A stretch of DNA of 32,768 nt from NCBI GenBank assembly GCA_964619885.1, contig CAZUGA010000048.1, positions 1-32,768 of the forward strand, given 5' to 3'. The DNA comes from CAZUGA01 sp964619885. Lineage in GTDB: Bacteria; Pseudomonadota; Gammaproteobacteria; Methylococcales; UBA1147. Numbering within the stretch: the first letter of the stretch is position 1; each line of letters opens with the position of its first letter. This document shows positions 15,754-23,798 of this stretch, piece by piece. Below the pieces are notes generated by a model that made no database searches, had not been told where the DNA came from, and saw only the letters and a list, made by a program, of their open reading frames with translations. Position numbers and translations under genes: made by a program.

Positions 15754-16848
15754 ATGCATACAGTGAGATCATCCAAGATTGTTTCTTTCACTGAAAGTAG
15801 CGCTACGAATAGTATTTTTGGCCAAGCCGACGGGCTCGGAGGCGTCGATCTCCATTTCAGAAGTGACCCTCGTTTGGGTTTGAGGGCCATTATCGCGATT
15901 CACAATACCAGATTGGGCCGGGCATTGGGTGGAACGCGCTGCCGTCGATACCTGAGTGAAATACAAGCGATCGATGATGTAATGCGCTTGGCACAAGGAA
16001 TGAGCTACAAAAGCGCTTTCGCAAGTTTGCCCTATGGTGGAGGCAAAGCGGTATTGATTCGTCCGGAGACGCTAGCCGATCGCGAGGCCTATTTTGAAGG
16101 TTTTGGCGAATTTGTTGACAGTCTGAATGGGCATTTTGTTACCGCTGTCGATGTGGGTACTGACGTATCCGATATGGATGTAATCGCCCGTAAGACTGAG
16201 TTTGTTATGAGTACGTCCGCGAATTCCGGTGACCCTTCATTGCATACCGCCCAAGGAGTGTTGAACGGTATTTTGGCGGCTGTATACGTTCGTTTAAAAC
16301 GGCATGATTTAGAGTCGGTTTCAGTCGCAATTCAGGGGCTTGGAAAAGTAGGACTGTCTTTGGCCCGCTTATTACACAAAAGAGGTGCGAATCTTTTAGT
16401 TAACGATCTCGACAGAAATCTTATGCAGCGGTGCGTTGATGAATTCGGTGCGACTCCCGTTGCTACCAATGAAATCATTACTAAAAATTGTGATGTTCTT
16501 GCACCGTGTGCCCTCGGCGGGATAATCGATAACCGTTCACTAACCTCTATTCGTGCAAAAATCATCTGCGGTTCGGCCAATAACCAATTGGCGCAGGAAC
16601 AACATGGCGATTGGTTGTTCTCGAAAAATATTTATTATGTTCCCGACTACGTTGTGAATGCAGGAGGACTCATTCATCTTTGCTTCGGTTCAAGCACTGA
16701 AACGGAAAAGCGGATTGCGGCAATTTACGATTCGGTTGCTGATTTATTTGAGCGGTCGCAAGCATGCCACCGACCAAGCCACCGGATCGCGAATGAACTC
16801 GCTGAACAGCGGCTTAGCAATTCAGGATCCGCTCATGTCACCGCGTAG
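15754..16848 (+). CDS. ldh: Leucine (branched-chain amino acid) dehydrogenase
   Basis: An NAD-dependent Glu/Leu/Phe/Val dehydrogenase that oxidatively deaminates leucine, valine and isoleucine to their 2-oxoacids and ammonia. Seen: LRAIIAIHNTRLGRALGGTR, catalytic lysines K86 (MSYKSAF) and K98 (YGGGKAVL) twelve residues apart as in Bacillus leucine dehydrogenase, AVDVGTDVSDMD, Rossmann loop IQGLGKVG, and PDYVVNAGGLI. From the ATG at 15754 it has 364 residues, the size of family members; an in-frame GTG at 15637 would add 39 Cys-rich residues with no counterpart. It feeds the oxoacid dehydrogenase encoded just downstream (54 bases). Valine versus leucine preference cannot be read. Confidence 0.9.
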   Translation: MHTVRSSKIVSFTESSATNSIFGQADGLGGVDLHFRSDPRLGLRAIIAIHNTRLGRALGGTRCRRYLSEIQAIDDVMRLAQGMSYKSAFASLPYGGGKAVLIRPETLADREAYFEGFGEFVDSLNGHFVTAVDVGTDVSDMDVIARKTEFVMSTSANSGDPSLHTAQGVLNGILAAVYVRLKRHDLESVSVAIQGLGKVGLSLARLLHKRGANLLVNDLDRNLMQRCVDEFGATPVATNEIITKNCDVLAPCALGGIIDNRSLTSIRAKIICGSANNQLAQEQHGDWLFSKNIYYVPDYVVNAGGLIHLCFGSSTETEKRIAAIYDSVADLFERSQACHRPSHRIANELAEQRLSNSGSAHVTA

Positions 16849-16902
16849 AAAATTTTCTATCTTTAGAAAGTAAAAATTGTCTGAAGAAAAGGAGGCAGTT
16901 TT

Positions 16903-18039
16903 ATGGCTTCTCAAGCAATCGACATCAAAAATAAAAAGGATTCGCAGTCCGTAGCGCGATCGCCCGATATGGTCGCCAATTTTGAAATCAATTTTTATCA
17001 ATATCTTAATGCAGAAGGAAAAATTGTCGCGCCTATACCGGTCGTTATACAAGATCCAGAAAAACTGCAGCATTTCTACAAAGCAATTACCCAAACGCGC
17101 ATGTTTGACAAGAAGGCGGTTTCGCTGCAGCGCCGTGGTCAGCTGGGTACTTACGCCTCCTGTTTAGGCCAGGAAGCTATTGGTGTGGCGGTCGGTAGCG
17201 CGATGCAAAAACAAGATGTTTTGCTGCCTGCCTATCGTGAATACGGTGCACAATTCCTGCGCGGCGTGACCATGGCTGAAATTTTGTTGTATTGGGGTGG
17301 TAACGAAGTGGGAATGAATTTTCAACAAGCCCGCAAAGATTTTCCAATATGCGTACCGATAGCAAGTCAAGTGCCTCATGCCGTGGGTGTCGCTTTTGCA
17401 ATGAAACTCCGCGGCGAAAAGCGTGTTGCGGTTTGTGTACTTGGCGACGGCGCAACCTCCAAGGGTGATTTTTATGAAGCCATCAACGCCGCGGGGACCT
17501 GGTCGTTACCTGTTATTTTTATTGTCAATAATAACGGTTGGGCAATCTCACAACCGCGGCACCAACAAAGCCGGGCAACAACATTGGCACAAAAAGCGAT
17601 TGCGGCTGGATTTGCTGGAGAGCAAGTGGATGGTAACGATGTTTTAGCGCTCTATGATCGCATTACACAGGCGCTCAATAAAGCACGGGATGGGGGCGGG
17701 CCCACGTTAATTGAGGCTTTAACGTATCGACTTTGTGATCACACAACTGCCGATGACGCCACCCGATATCGCAGCGATGACGAATTAAAACTGCAGTGGA
17801 ACAACGAACCTTTGCGACGTTTGCAAAACTATCTTATCGATCGGGGCTATTGGTCGGAACAGGACCAAACACGGATGTTGGACGAGTGCCGCGAACGAAT
17901 CGAGAATGCCGTCGGTGAATATCTTAGTACACCGTCGCAAGGGGCGGGAAGCATGTTTGATTATTTGTATCATTCCCTCCCGGAAAGTCTCCAAGAACAG
18001 CGGCGGGACGCGATCAAGGGGAGTCATAAACATGACTGA
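16903..18039 (+). CDS. bkdA1: Branched-chain 2-oxoacid dehydrogenase E1 component, alpha subunit
   Basis: A 378-residue thiamine-diphosphate enzyme subunit; with the beta subunit it decarboxylates branched-chain 2-oxoacids and transfers the acyl group to E2 lipoate. Seen: SLQRRGQLGTYASCLGQEA, LPAYREYGA, and the TPP-binding motif starting GDGATSKGDF (181-190) and ending NNNGWAIS (209-216). It has the phosphoacceptor-loop region YRLCDHTTADDATRYR. A strong ribosome-binding site, AAGGAGG (16889-16895), precedes the ATG; there is a ~50-residue N-terminal lead. The assignment as branched-chain rather than pyruvate dehydrogenase comes from position directly after leucine dehydrogenase and among leucine-degradation genes. 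The stop overlaps the next gene by eight bases. Confidence 0.87.
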   Translation: MASQAIDIKNKKDSQSVARSPDMVANFEINFYQYLNAEGKIVAPIPVVIQDPEKLQHFYKAITQTRMFDKKAVSLQRRGQLGTYASCLGQEAIGVAVGSAMQKQDVLLPAYREYGAQFLRGVTMAEILLYWGGNEVGMNFQQARKDFPICVPIASQVPHAVGVAFAMKLRGEKRVAVCVLGDGATSKGDFYEAINAAGTWSLPVIFIVNNNGWAISQPRHQQSRATTLAQKAIAAGFAGEQVDGNDVLALYDRITQALNKARDGGGPTLIEALTYRLCDHTTADDATRYRSDDELKLQWNNEPLRRLQNYLIDRGYWSEQDQTRMLDECRERIENAVGEYLSTPSQGAGSMFDYLYHSLPESLQEQRRDAIKGSHKHD

Positions 18040-19009
18040 TATCACACTCATTGATGCGGTCAATATGGGACTTGCCACGGAAATGGCGACGGATCCCAGT
18101 ATCGTTGTTCTAGGCGAAGACGTTGGAGTTAACGGCGGTGTTTTTAGGGCGACCGCTGGGTTACAGAAACGATTCGGTCAGCACCGAGTCGTTGATACAC
18201 CATTGTCGGAAACACTGATTGCCGGAATGTCGATTGGAATGGCGGCAGAAGGTCTGAAACCGGTCGCGGAAATTCAATTTATGGGATTTATTTATTCAGT
18301 CATCGAGCAAATTCTTAACCATGCTACGCGGTTGCGTAACAGAACCCGTGGCAGGCTTAGCTGCCCGATGGTTCTGCGGGCACCATTCGGCGGTGGTATT
18401 CACGCACCAGAGCACCACTCTGAGAGTACTGAAGCGCTTTTCGCCCATATCCCCGGGTTACGCCTGGTGATTCCGTCATCGCCGAGCCGCGCTTATGGCT
18501 TACTCCTGGCATCAATCCGCGATCCAGATCCAGTTATCTTTTTGGAACCCAAACGGGTCTACCGGTTGATTAAACAGGACGTCCAGGATAACGGCGAAGC
18601 CCTGCCGCTCGATGTCTGTTTTGTGCTTCGCGAGGGCACTGATATAACGCTAGTTTCTTGGGGGGCGATGATTCATGAAACCCTATTGGCCGCCGAGTTG
18701 CTTGCTAAATCCGGTGTCATTGCCGAAGTGATTGATGTGGCGACTCTTAAACCATTGGATATCGACACTATTCTTGAATCTGTTTCTAAAACCGGGCGTT
18801 GCGTAATCATTCATGAAGCAGCAAGAACCTGTGGTATCGGTGCGGAAATCGCCGCGCAGATCGCCGAAAAAGGATTGCTCAACCTGTTGGCTCCATTAGA
18901 GCGGGTTACTGGATACGATACCATCATGCCGCTGTTTAAGTTGGAAAACCATTATCTGCCAGACGTCGATCGAATTGTTGCGGCGGCTAACAGAACTTTG
19001 GAGTCCTGA
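18032..19009 (+). CDS. bkdA2: Branched-chain 2-oxoacid dehydrogenase E1 component, beta subunit
   Basis: A 325-residue transketolase-like subunit, partner of the preceding gene. Seen: TLIDAVNMGLATEMATDPSI, VVLGEDVGVNGGVFRAT, ETLIAGMSIGMAAEGLKPVAEIQFMGF, APFGGGIHAPEHHSES (active-site region with H-H) and DVATLKPLDIDTI. The ATG at 18032 starts within the last codons of the alpha subunit (overlap 18032-18039) and gives the expected MTDITLIDAV opening; a longer open frame upstream is only the overlapping sequence of the alpha subunit. The stop overlaps the E2 start (TGATG), so the three subunits are translationally coupled. Confidence 0.93.
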   Translation: MTDITLIDAVNMGLATEMATDPSIVVLGEDVGVNGGVFRATAGLQKRFGQHRVVDTPLSETLIAGMSIGMAAEGLKPVAEIQFMGFIYSVIEQILNHATRLRNRTRGRLSCPMVLRAPFGGGIHAPEHHSESTEALFAHIPGLRLVIPSSPSRAYGLLLASIRDPDPVIFLEPKRVYRLIKQDVQDNGEALPLDVCFVLREGTDITLVSWGAMIHETLLAAELLAKSGVIAEVIDVATLKPLDIDTILESVSKTGRCVIIHEAARTCGIGAEIAAQIAEKGLLNLLAPLERVTGYDTIMPLFKLENHYLPDVDRIVAAANRTLES

Positions 19010-20124
19010 TGAGTTTTTTCAACCTCCCGGATCTTGGCGAAGGTTTGCATGAGATTGAAATTATCAAATGGCATATCTCCGTCAATGATCCTGTCGAACA
19101 GGATCAAGTCCTGGCTTCCGTGGAAACTGCCAAAGCAATTGTCGAGATCCAGAGTCCGCAAACGGGAACGATCCGGCAGCTTTTTGGCGTGCCTGGCGAT
19201 ACGATTCAAGTCGGCGAACCGTTTGTTGAGTTCACGAACGAGGGCGACAATCATTCTGAACCGGATCAGGGATCCGTTGTTGGCAAGATCGAAGTCGGCG
19301 ATATCGTCGTTGCGGAAACTCCGCTCGCGGTTACCCACCCAAATGCCATGGGTTCCAAGGCAACGCCCGCTGTTCGTGCAATGGCCAGAACGCTCAATGT
19401 TGACTTGGCGCTTGTGAAACCCAGTGGAAAAAATAACGCGGTGACGGCCGGAGATGTTCAGCGCGTGGCCAACCTTATTCGTGAAGCTGGAGAAATGATA
19501 CCGTTAAAAGGCGCGCGCAGAACAATGGCGATTGCGATGAGCCAGGCGAATAGCGAAGTCGTGCCGGTGACCATCTGCGATGACGCAGATATCCAGGGAT
19601 GGCGAGAAACCGAAGATACCACGACGCGACTAATTCGAGCGATCGCCCAAAGTTGTAAGGCGGAACCGGCACTCAATGCATGGTTTGATAATCATGCCAT
19701 TGCGCGAATATTGCATGACAAAGTGGATCTCGGAATTGCGGTGGATAGCGAGCATGGTTTATTCGTTCCGGTTTTGCGCAATGTCGAAAAAAGGGATGTG
19801 AAGGATTTAAGAAGGGGGCTGAAGGCAATAAAGGAGGCGGTTAGAGGACGCTCAATCCCGGTGGAGAGTATGCGCGGCTATACAATTACCTTATCCAACT
19901 TTGGCATGTTCGCTGGCCGTTACGCCGATCCGATCGTAATCCCTCCGTCGGTCGCTATCGTTGGCGCCGGAAAGATTAGAAACGAGGTGGTCGCGGCAAA
20001 CGGCCAATTCGAATCCCACGCGACATTGCCGTTGTCGTTGACCTTTGATCATCGGGCAGCAACCGGCGGTGAAGCGGCCAGATTTATGGCCGCATTGATT
20101 GCCGATCTCGAAGGTGCGGAATAA
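19009..20124 (+). CDS. bkdB: Dihydrolipoamide acyltransferase, E2 of the 2-oxoacid dehydrogenase complex
   Basis: A 371-residue E2 core. Domains: one lipoyl domain (1-78) with lipoyl-lysine K42 in SVETAKAIVEIQSP; peripheral subunit-binding domain about 115-155 (ATPAVRAMARTLNVDL, then GDVQRV); catalytic domain about 160-371 with TICDDADIQGW, LGIAVDSEHGLFVPVL and TFDHRAATGGEAARF. The catalytic histidine is H348. The residue at the usual Asp of the DHRxxDG motif is threonine (T352). The ATG overlaps the E1 beta stop. No E3 (dihydrolipoamide dehydrogenase) is in the window, so the complex must share one encoded elsewhere. A role with branched-chain oxoacids follows from neighbours. Confidence 0.88.
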   Translation: MSFFNLPDLGEGLHEIEIIKWHISVNDPVEQDQVLASVETAKAIVEIQSPQTGTIRQLFGVPGDTIQVGEPFVEFTNEGDNHSEPDQGSVVGKIEVGDIVVAETPLAVTHPNAMGSKATPAVRAMARTLNVDLALVKPSGKNNAVTAGDVQRVANLIREAGEMIPLKGARRTMAIAMSQANSEVVPVTICDDADIQGWRETEDTTTRLIRAIAQSCKAEPALNAWFDNHAIARILHDKVDLGIAVDSEHGLFVPVLRNVEKRDVKDLRRGLKAIKEAVRGRSIPVESMRGYTITLSNFGMFAGRYADPIVIPPSVAIVGAGKIRNEVVAANGQFESHATLPLSLTFDHRAATGGEAARFMAALIADLEGAE

Positions 20125-20132
20125 TCAGGGCG

Positions 20133-20641
20133 ATGCAGAAGGACGTCGACCAAAGTGAGTGCTTCCAGCGATATATGTTCGGTGATGTCTGTTTTGGCTG
20201 CGGGCAAGATAATCCCCTAGGGCTCAAGATACGCAGTTATTGGGAAAATGATGAAAGTGTCTGCACTTGGACAGCTGATGAGCCTCATCAAGGCTGGCCC
20301 GGTATAACATGCGGTGGAATTATAGCCACATTGATCGATTGCCATTGTATGGCGACAGCGATGGCGACCGCTGTAAAAATGAGCATCGCGAGTTGGGTTC
20401 GGAGCCACTTTACCGCTTCGCTACTGGGAGTTTGCGGATCAAATATTTGAAGCCGACACCAACGGCTATGCCGATAACGCTCAAAGCCCGAGTTACCAAT
20501 ATTAAAGATCAACGTATTTATTCACTCAGTTGTCATGTTTGGGTTCTGGACGAAGTTACCGCGCAAGCCGAGGTCGTCGCATTTTTAGTCTATAGAAGCG
20601 ATCAGGTCGCGGGTAATCATCTGGCATTTCATAGCGATTGA
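20133..20641 (+). pseudogene. PaaI-like hotdog thioesterase, broken by a frameshift
   Basis: Two overlapping frames together give one continuous hotdog-fold acyl-CoA thioesterase. 20133 to about 20380 encodes FGCGQDNPLGLKIRSYW, then HQGWPGITCGGIIATLIDCH (catalytic region), then MATAMATA. From about 20380 the frame that continues to 20641 encodes YRFATGSLRIKYLKPTPTAM and AEAEVVAFLVYRS-type sequence (here AQAEVVAFLVYRS). The switch requires one base to be regained, and the site is a run of five A at 20376-20380, a usual place for a one-base loss. The upstream frame otherwise stops at 20450. A programmed -1 shift is unlikely, as the run does not form a good slippery heptamer. It starts eight bases after E2 and is the last gene of the leucine dehydrogenase operon. 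A sequencing error would produce the same picture. Confidence 0.85.
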
Positions 20642-20683
20642 TGTTTGGCTTCGACGAAAATACCTTCCGTGCGGGGTTCCGTC

Positions 20684-22294
20684 TCACATTCGAAAAACCC
20701 CGAAACGACTTTCCGCTACGGGTTCGTGCATTGCGGCCGACAAACTTAAGCCAATATAATTTCTAGTGTCGGCAGGGTCGATTATGCCGTCGTCCCATAT
20801 CCGAGCACTCGCGTAGTACGGGTGTCCCTCTGTTTCGTATAGTTCGCGTATCGGTCTCATGCAATTTTCTTCCGCTTCGGCTGCCCAGTTAGCACCTTGA
20901 ACTTCAATCTTTTCACGCTTAATTTGTGTCAAAACGGTCGCGGCTTGCTCTCCACCCATGATACCGATTCTGGCATTGGGCCAAGTCCATAAAAACCTAG
21001 GTGAATAAGCGCGCCCACACATCGCATAGTTGCCGGCGCCAAAACTGCCACCAATGATAATGGTTATTTTCGGGACGTTGGCACAGGCCACCGCCATCAC
21101 CATTTTGGCGCCGTGCTTAGCAATTCCGCCGATTTCGACCTGGCTGCCCACCATAAAGCCGGTAATGTTTTGAAAAAATACCAGTGGAATTTTGCGTTGA
21201 CAGCATAGTTCAATGAAATGTGTTCCTTTGAGGGCTGATTCTGAATATAACACCCCATTATTTCCCACAATACCGATTGTACGCCCAAAAATTCGCGCAA
21301 ATCCGCACACCAGAGTTACACCAAATTGCTGTTTGAATTCGTCGAATTCACTACCATCGGTAATCCGAGCGATCACTTCGCGGAAATCGTAAGGATGCCG
21401 AAAATCGGGAGGTACGATGCCGTAGATTTCGTCTGAGGGATAGAGTGGCGTGGCAACTTCCGACTGATTCAGGGTTGATTGATGACTTTCATGCGGCAAC
21501 CCGGTGACAATTCGTCTGGCGACGCTCAGTGCTTGCTGATCGTTTTCGGCAACGTGGTCGACCAGGCCGGAAAATTTTGCGTGTATTTCCGCCCCTCCTA
21601 AGGCTTCTGCGTCCACTCGTTCTCCAGTTGCGGCTTTAACTAAAGGCGGGCCAGCTAGAAAAATCGTTCCTTGGTTTTTGACGATGATCGTCTCGTCGCT
21701 CATCGCGGGAATGTAGGCACCTCCAGCAGTACATGATCCCATGACCACCGCAATCTGCGGGATCCCTTTTGCTGACATCTGCGCCTGGTTAAAAAAAATT
21801 CGGCCAAAATGATTTTTGTCTGGAAAAACTTTTGCTTGTTCGGGGAGGAACGCACCCCCAGAATCGACTAGAAAAATACAGGGTAGGTGATTCTGTTCTG
21901 CAATTTCCTGGGCGCGTAAATGTTTTTTTACGGTGAGCGGATAATAGGCGCCGCCTTTAACCGTGGCATCATTGGCGACGACGACACATTCACGTTTCTC
22001 AATGCGTCCAATTCCGGTGATTATCCCCGCCGAGGGTACGTCGTCGTCATAGACCCGGTAACCGGCAAACTGCGAAAATTCCAAAAACGTTGAATCATTA
22101 TCCAGTAGATGTGTAATCCGGTCTCTGACGAAGAGTTTGCCACGTTCGGTGTGCTTTTTTCGAGCTTGTGCAGAACCACCATGCAAGATAGTCTCAAGTT
22201 TATCGCGCCAGTCGTCCACCAAACTCTGCATCGCCGCAACATTGCTGGCGAATGTTTCGCTGCCAGTATCGATATGGGATTCGATGACCGTCAT
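20684..22294 (-). CDS. liuB: Methylcrotonyl-CoA carboxylase, carboxyltransferase (beta) subunit
   Basis: A 536-residue acyl-CoA carboxylase beta subunit that moves the carboxyl from biotin to 3-methylcrotonyl-CoA in leucine degradation. Seen: ARKKHTERGKLFVRDRI, FAGYRVYDDDVPSAGIITG, VANDATVKGGAYYPLTVKKH, LVDSGGAFLPEQ, the oxyanion glycines in GSCTAGGAYIPAM, GTIFLAGPPLVKAATGE, and the second-half FFQNITGFMVGSQVE. The VKGGAYYPLTVKKHLRAQEIA segment matches methylcrotonyl-CoA rather than propionyl-CoA carboxylases. The ATG at 22294 overlaps the thiolase stop (ATGA); the longer open frame upstream (to 22336) is read-through of the thiolase end. The biotin-bearing alpha subunit is not in the window. 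Confidence 0.93.
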   Translation of the reverse strand: MTVIESHIDTGSETFASNVAAMQSLVDDWRDKLETILHGGSAQARKKHTERGKLFVRDRITHLLDNDSTFLEFSQFAGYRVYDDDVPSAGIITGIGRIEKRECVVVANDATVKGGAYYPLTVKKHLRAQEIAEQNHLPCIFLVDSGGAFLPEQAKVFPDKNHFGRIFFNQAQMSAKGIPQIAVVMGSCTAGGAYIPAMSDETIIVKNQGTIFLAGPPLVKAATGERVDAEALGGAEIHAKFSGLVDHVAENDQQALSVARRIVTGLPHESHQSTLNQSEVATPLYPSDEIYGIVPPDFRHPYDFREVIARITDGSEFDEFKQQFGVTLVCGFARIFGRTIGIVGNNGVLYSESALKGTHFIELCCQRKIPLVFFQNITGFMVGSQVEIGGIAKHGAKMVMAVACANVPKITIIIGGSFGAGNYAMCGRAYSPRFLWTWPNARIGIMGGEQAATVLTQIKREKIEVQGANWAAEAEENCMRPIRELYETEGHPYYASARIWDDGIIDPADTRNYIGLSLSAAMHEPVAESRFGVFRM

Positions 22295-23475
22295 CGTTCT
22301 AGTATGAGCGCGGTTGCCTCGCCGCCAGCGATGCAAATTGCAGCCAACCCCCGATGTAAATCGTAGCGCTGGAGGGCTGCCAATAAGGTGACAATGATGC
22401 GCGCGCCTGAGGCGCCAATAGGGTGACCCAGAGCGCAGGCGCCACCATGAATATTTACTTTATTCATATTGAGATTTAATCGCCGGACGGCTGCTAATAC
22501 CACCACGGCAAACGCTTCATTGATCTCAAACAAATCGATATCGGTAACTTTTAGCGATAATCTCTCCAGTAGCTTCTCGATCGCGAAAATTGGCGAAGTC
22601 GTGAACCAAGCAGGATGTTGTGCAAAAGTTTGCTGGGCGATTATTTTCGCTAACGGTTTGACCTGAACATTGATGGCTTCCGATTCGGACATTAATACCA
22701 GCGCAGCCGCACCGTCGGATATACAACTGGAATTCGCGGCGGTTACAGTGCCTGCCGGTTTAAATACCGGTTTAAGATCGACGATTTTATTGGCATCCAC
22801 CGTCAATGGATGTTCATCCTGTTTTATGGTGGCCAACCGACCATTGCACTGACCTGGAACGGGTTCTATTTCATTGTCAAAATATCCTTTTCGTATCGCA
22901 GTTTGCGCTCGAAGTAGGGATTGCCTTGCGAATTCATCTTGCTGCTTCCTGGTAATCTCGTAACGCTCAGCACAATTTTCGGCATAACACCCCATCAACT
23001 TTTCTTCAATCGGGTCTTGTAATCCGTCAAAAAGCGTGTGATCGGTCAACTGTCGATGCCCGGGTTGCAAACCTTCATGGATTTTCGGTAACAAATATGG
23101 CGTGTTACTCATACTTTCCATGCCTCCCGCAACGATTGTTTTCGCTTGCTGCGCCTTGATCGCGTCGTTTGCCAACATGATCGCTTTCATTCCGGAACCG
23201 CACATCTTATTGATCGTTGTGCAGCCGATCGGGAGCGGTAGTCCGCTTATGAACGCAGCTTGTCTGGCAGGAGCCTGACCTAAGCCGGCACTCAATACAC
23301 AACCCATCAGCACCTCATCGACTAGGGTTGGGTCGACGCCTGAGCGGCGCACTGCGGCTTCGATAGCGATTGCGCCTAGCTCCGTTGCCGAATGCATTTT
23401 GAGGCTACCTTGAAAATGCCCTAACGGTGTACGGGCAAACCCAGTAATAACCACCGTATTGTGTTGCTCTGACAT
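22291..23475 (-). CDS. Acetyl-CoA acetyltransferase (biosynthetic/degradative thiolase)
   Basis: A 394-residue thiolase. Nucleophile C92 in INKMCGSGMKAIM, then FEINEAFAVVVLAAV (His and Asn region), then the C-terminal GGACALGHPIGASGARI, in which Cys-Ala-Leu-Gly-His carries the second catalytic pair. In this setting it could cleave acetoacetyl-CoA from leucine or 2-methylacetoacetyl-CoA from isoleucine. It is the first gene of the - strand pair thiolase-liuB, with ATGA overlap at 22291-22294. The ATG at 23475 has no obvious ribosome-binding site. Exact chain-length preference cannot be read. Confidence 0.93.
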   Translation of the reverse strand: MSEQHNTVVITGFARTPLGHFQGSLKMHSATELGAIAIEAAVRRSGVDPTLVDEVLMGCVLSAGLGQAPARQAAFISGLPLPIGCTTINKMCGSGMKAIMLANDAIKAQQAKTIVAGGMESMSNTPYLLPKIHEGLQPGHRQLTDHTLFDGLQDPIEEKLMGCYAENCAERYEITRKQQDEFARQSLLRAQTAIRKGYFDNEIEPVPGQCNGRLATIKQDEHPLTVDANKIVDLKPVFKPAGTVTAANSSCISDGAAALVLMSESEAINVQVKPLAKIIAQQTFAQHPAWFTTSPIFAIEKLLERLSLKVTDIDLFEINEAFAVVVLAAVRRLNLNMNKVNIHGGACALGHPIGASGARIIVTLLAALQRYDLHRGLAAICIAGGEATALILER

Positions 23476-23798
23476 CGTTTTTTATGATTTGTGAAAATAA
23501 TTTAAGTCGTCGATTGATGATTCTATTCGACCATTGGTTTTGACTAATCTCTTTTGCTAGGAGTTCCAGAGATAATCTCTAAGTTAGGAACTCAAGGGGT
23601 TTAAAAGGTTCTAATTTATAATCATTCAGAGTATTCGAATCTGTATTCAGGTCGCTTTAATGATCGCGAGAACAAGGCTATAGATCGAAGTAAATGCGAC
23701 CAAATGAATACTTTATAAGAGAGTTATAGAGTAATTTCAAAATGACCTAGATTGAGTATTCGATTTTTTGGGGTAGGGTAACTAGCGGGGTTAACTCG
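23476..23798. promoter_or_regulatory. Divergent control region between thiolase-liuB and icmF, with nested palindromes
   Basis: These 323 bases separate two divergent operons and have no gene. At 23561-23593 there is a nested structure: GAGTTCC (23561-23567) and GGAACTC (23587-23593) are perfect complements, and between them lies the perfect 13-bp palindrome AGAGAT-A-ATCTCT (23568-23580). A TATAAT hexamer lies at 23617-23622, without a matching -35. The decamer GAGTATTCGA recurs at about 23629 and 23755. The arrangement suits a shared operator for a branched-chain catabolism regulator, but no regulator gene is visible and the control is an inference. Confidence 0.55.

Noticed and set aside
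20370..20390. Programmed -1 frameshift in the thioesterase
   Set aside because: The local sequence GTA AAA ATG does not give a good slippery heptamer and no stimulatory structure is evident; a plain deletion in A5 is simpler.
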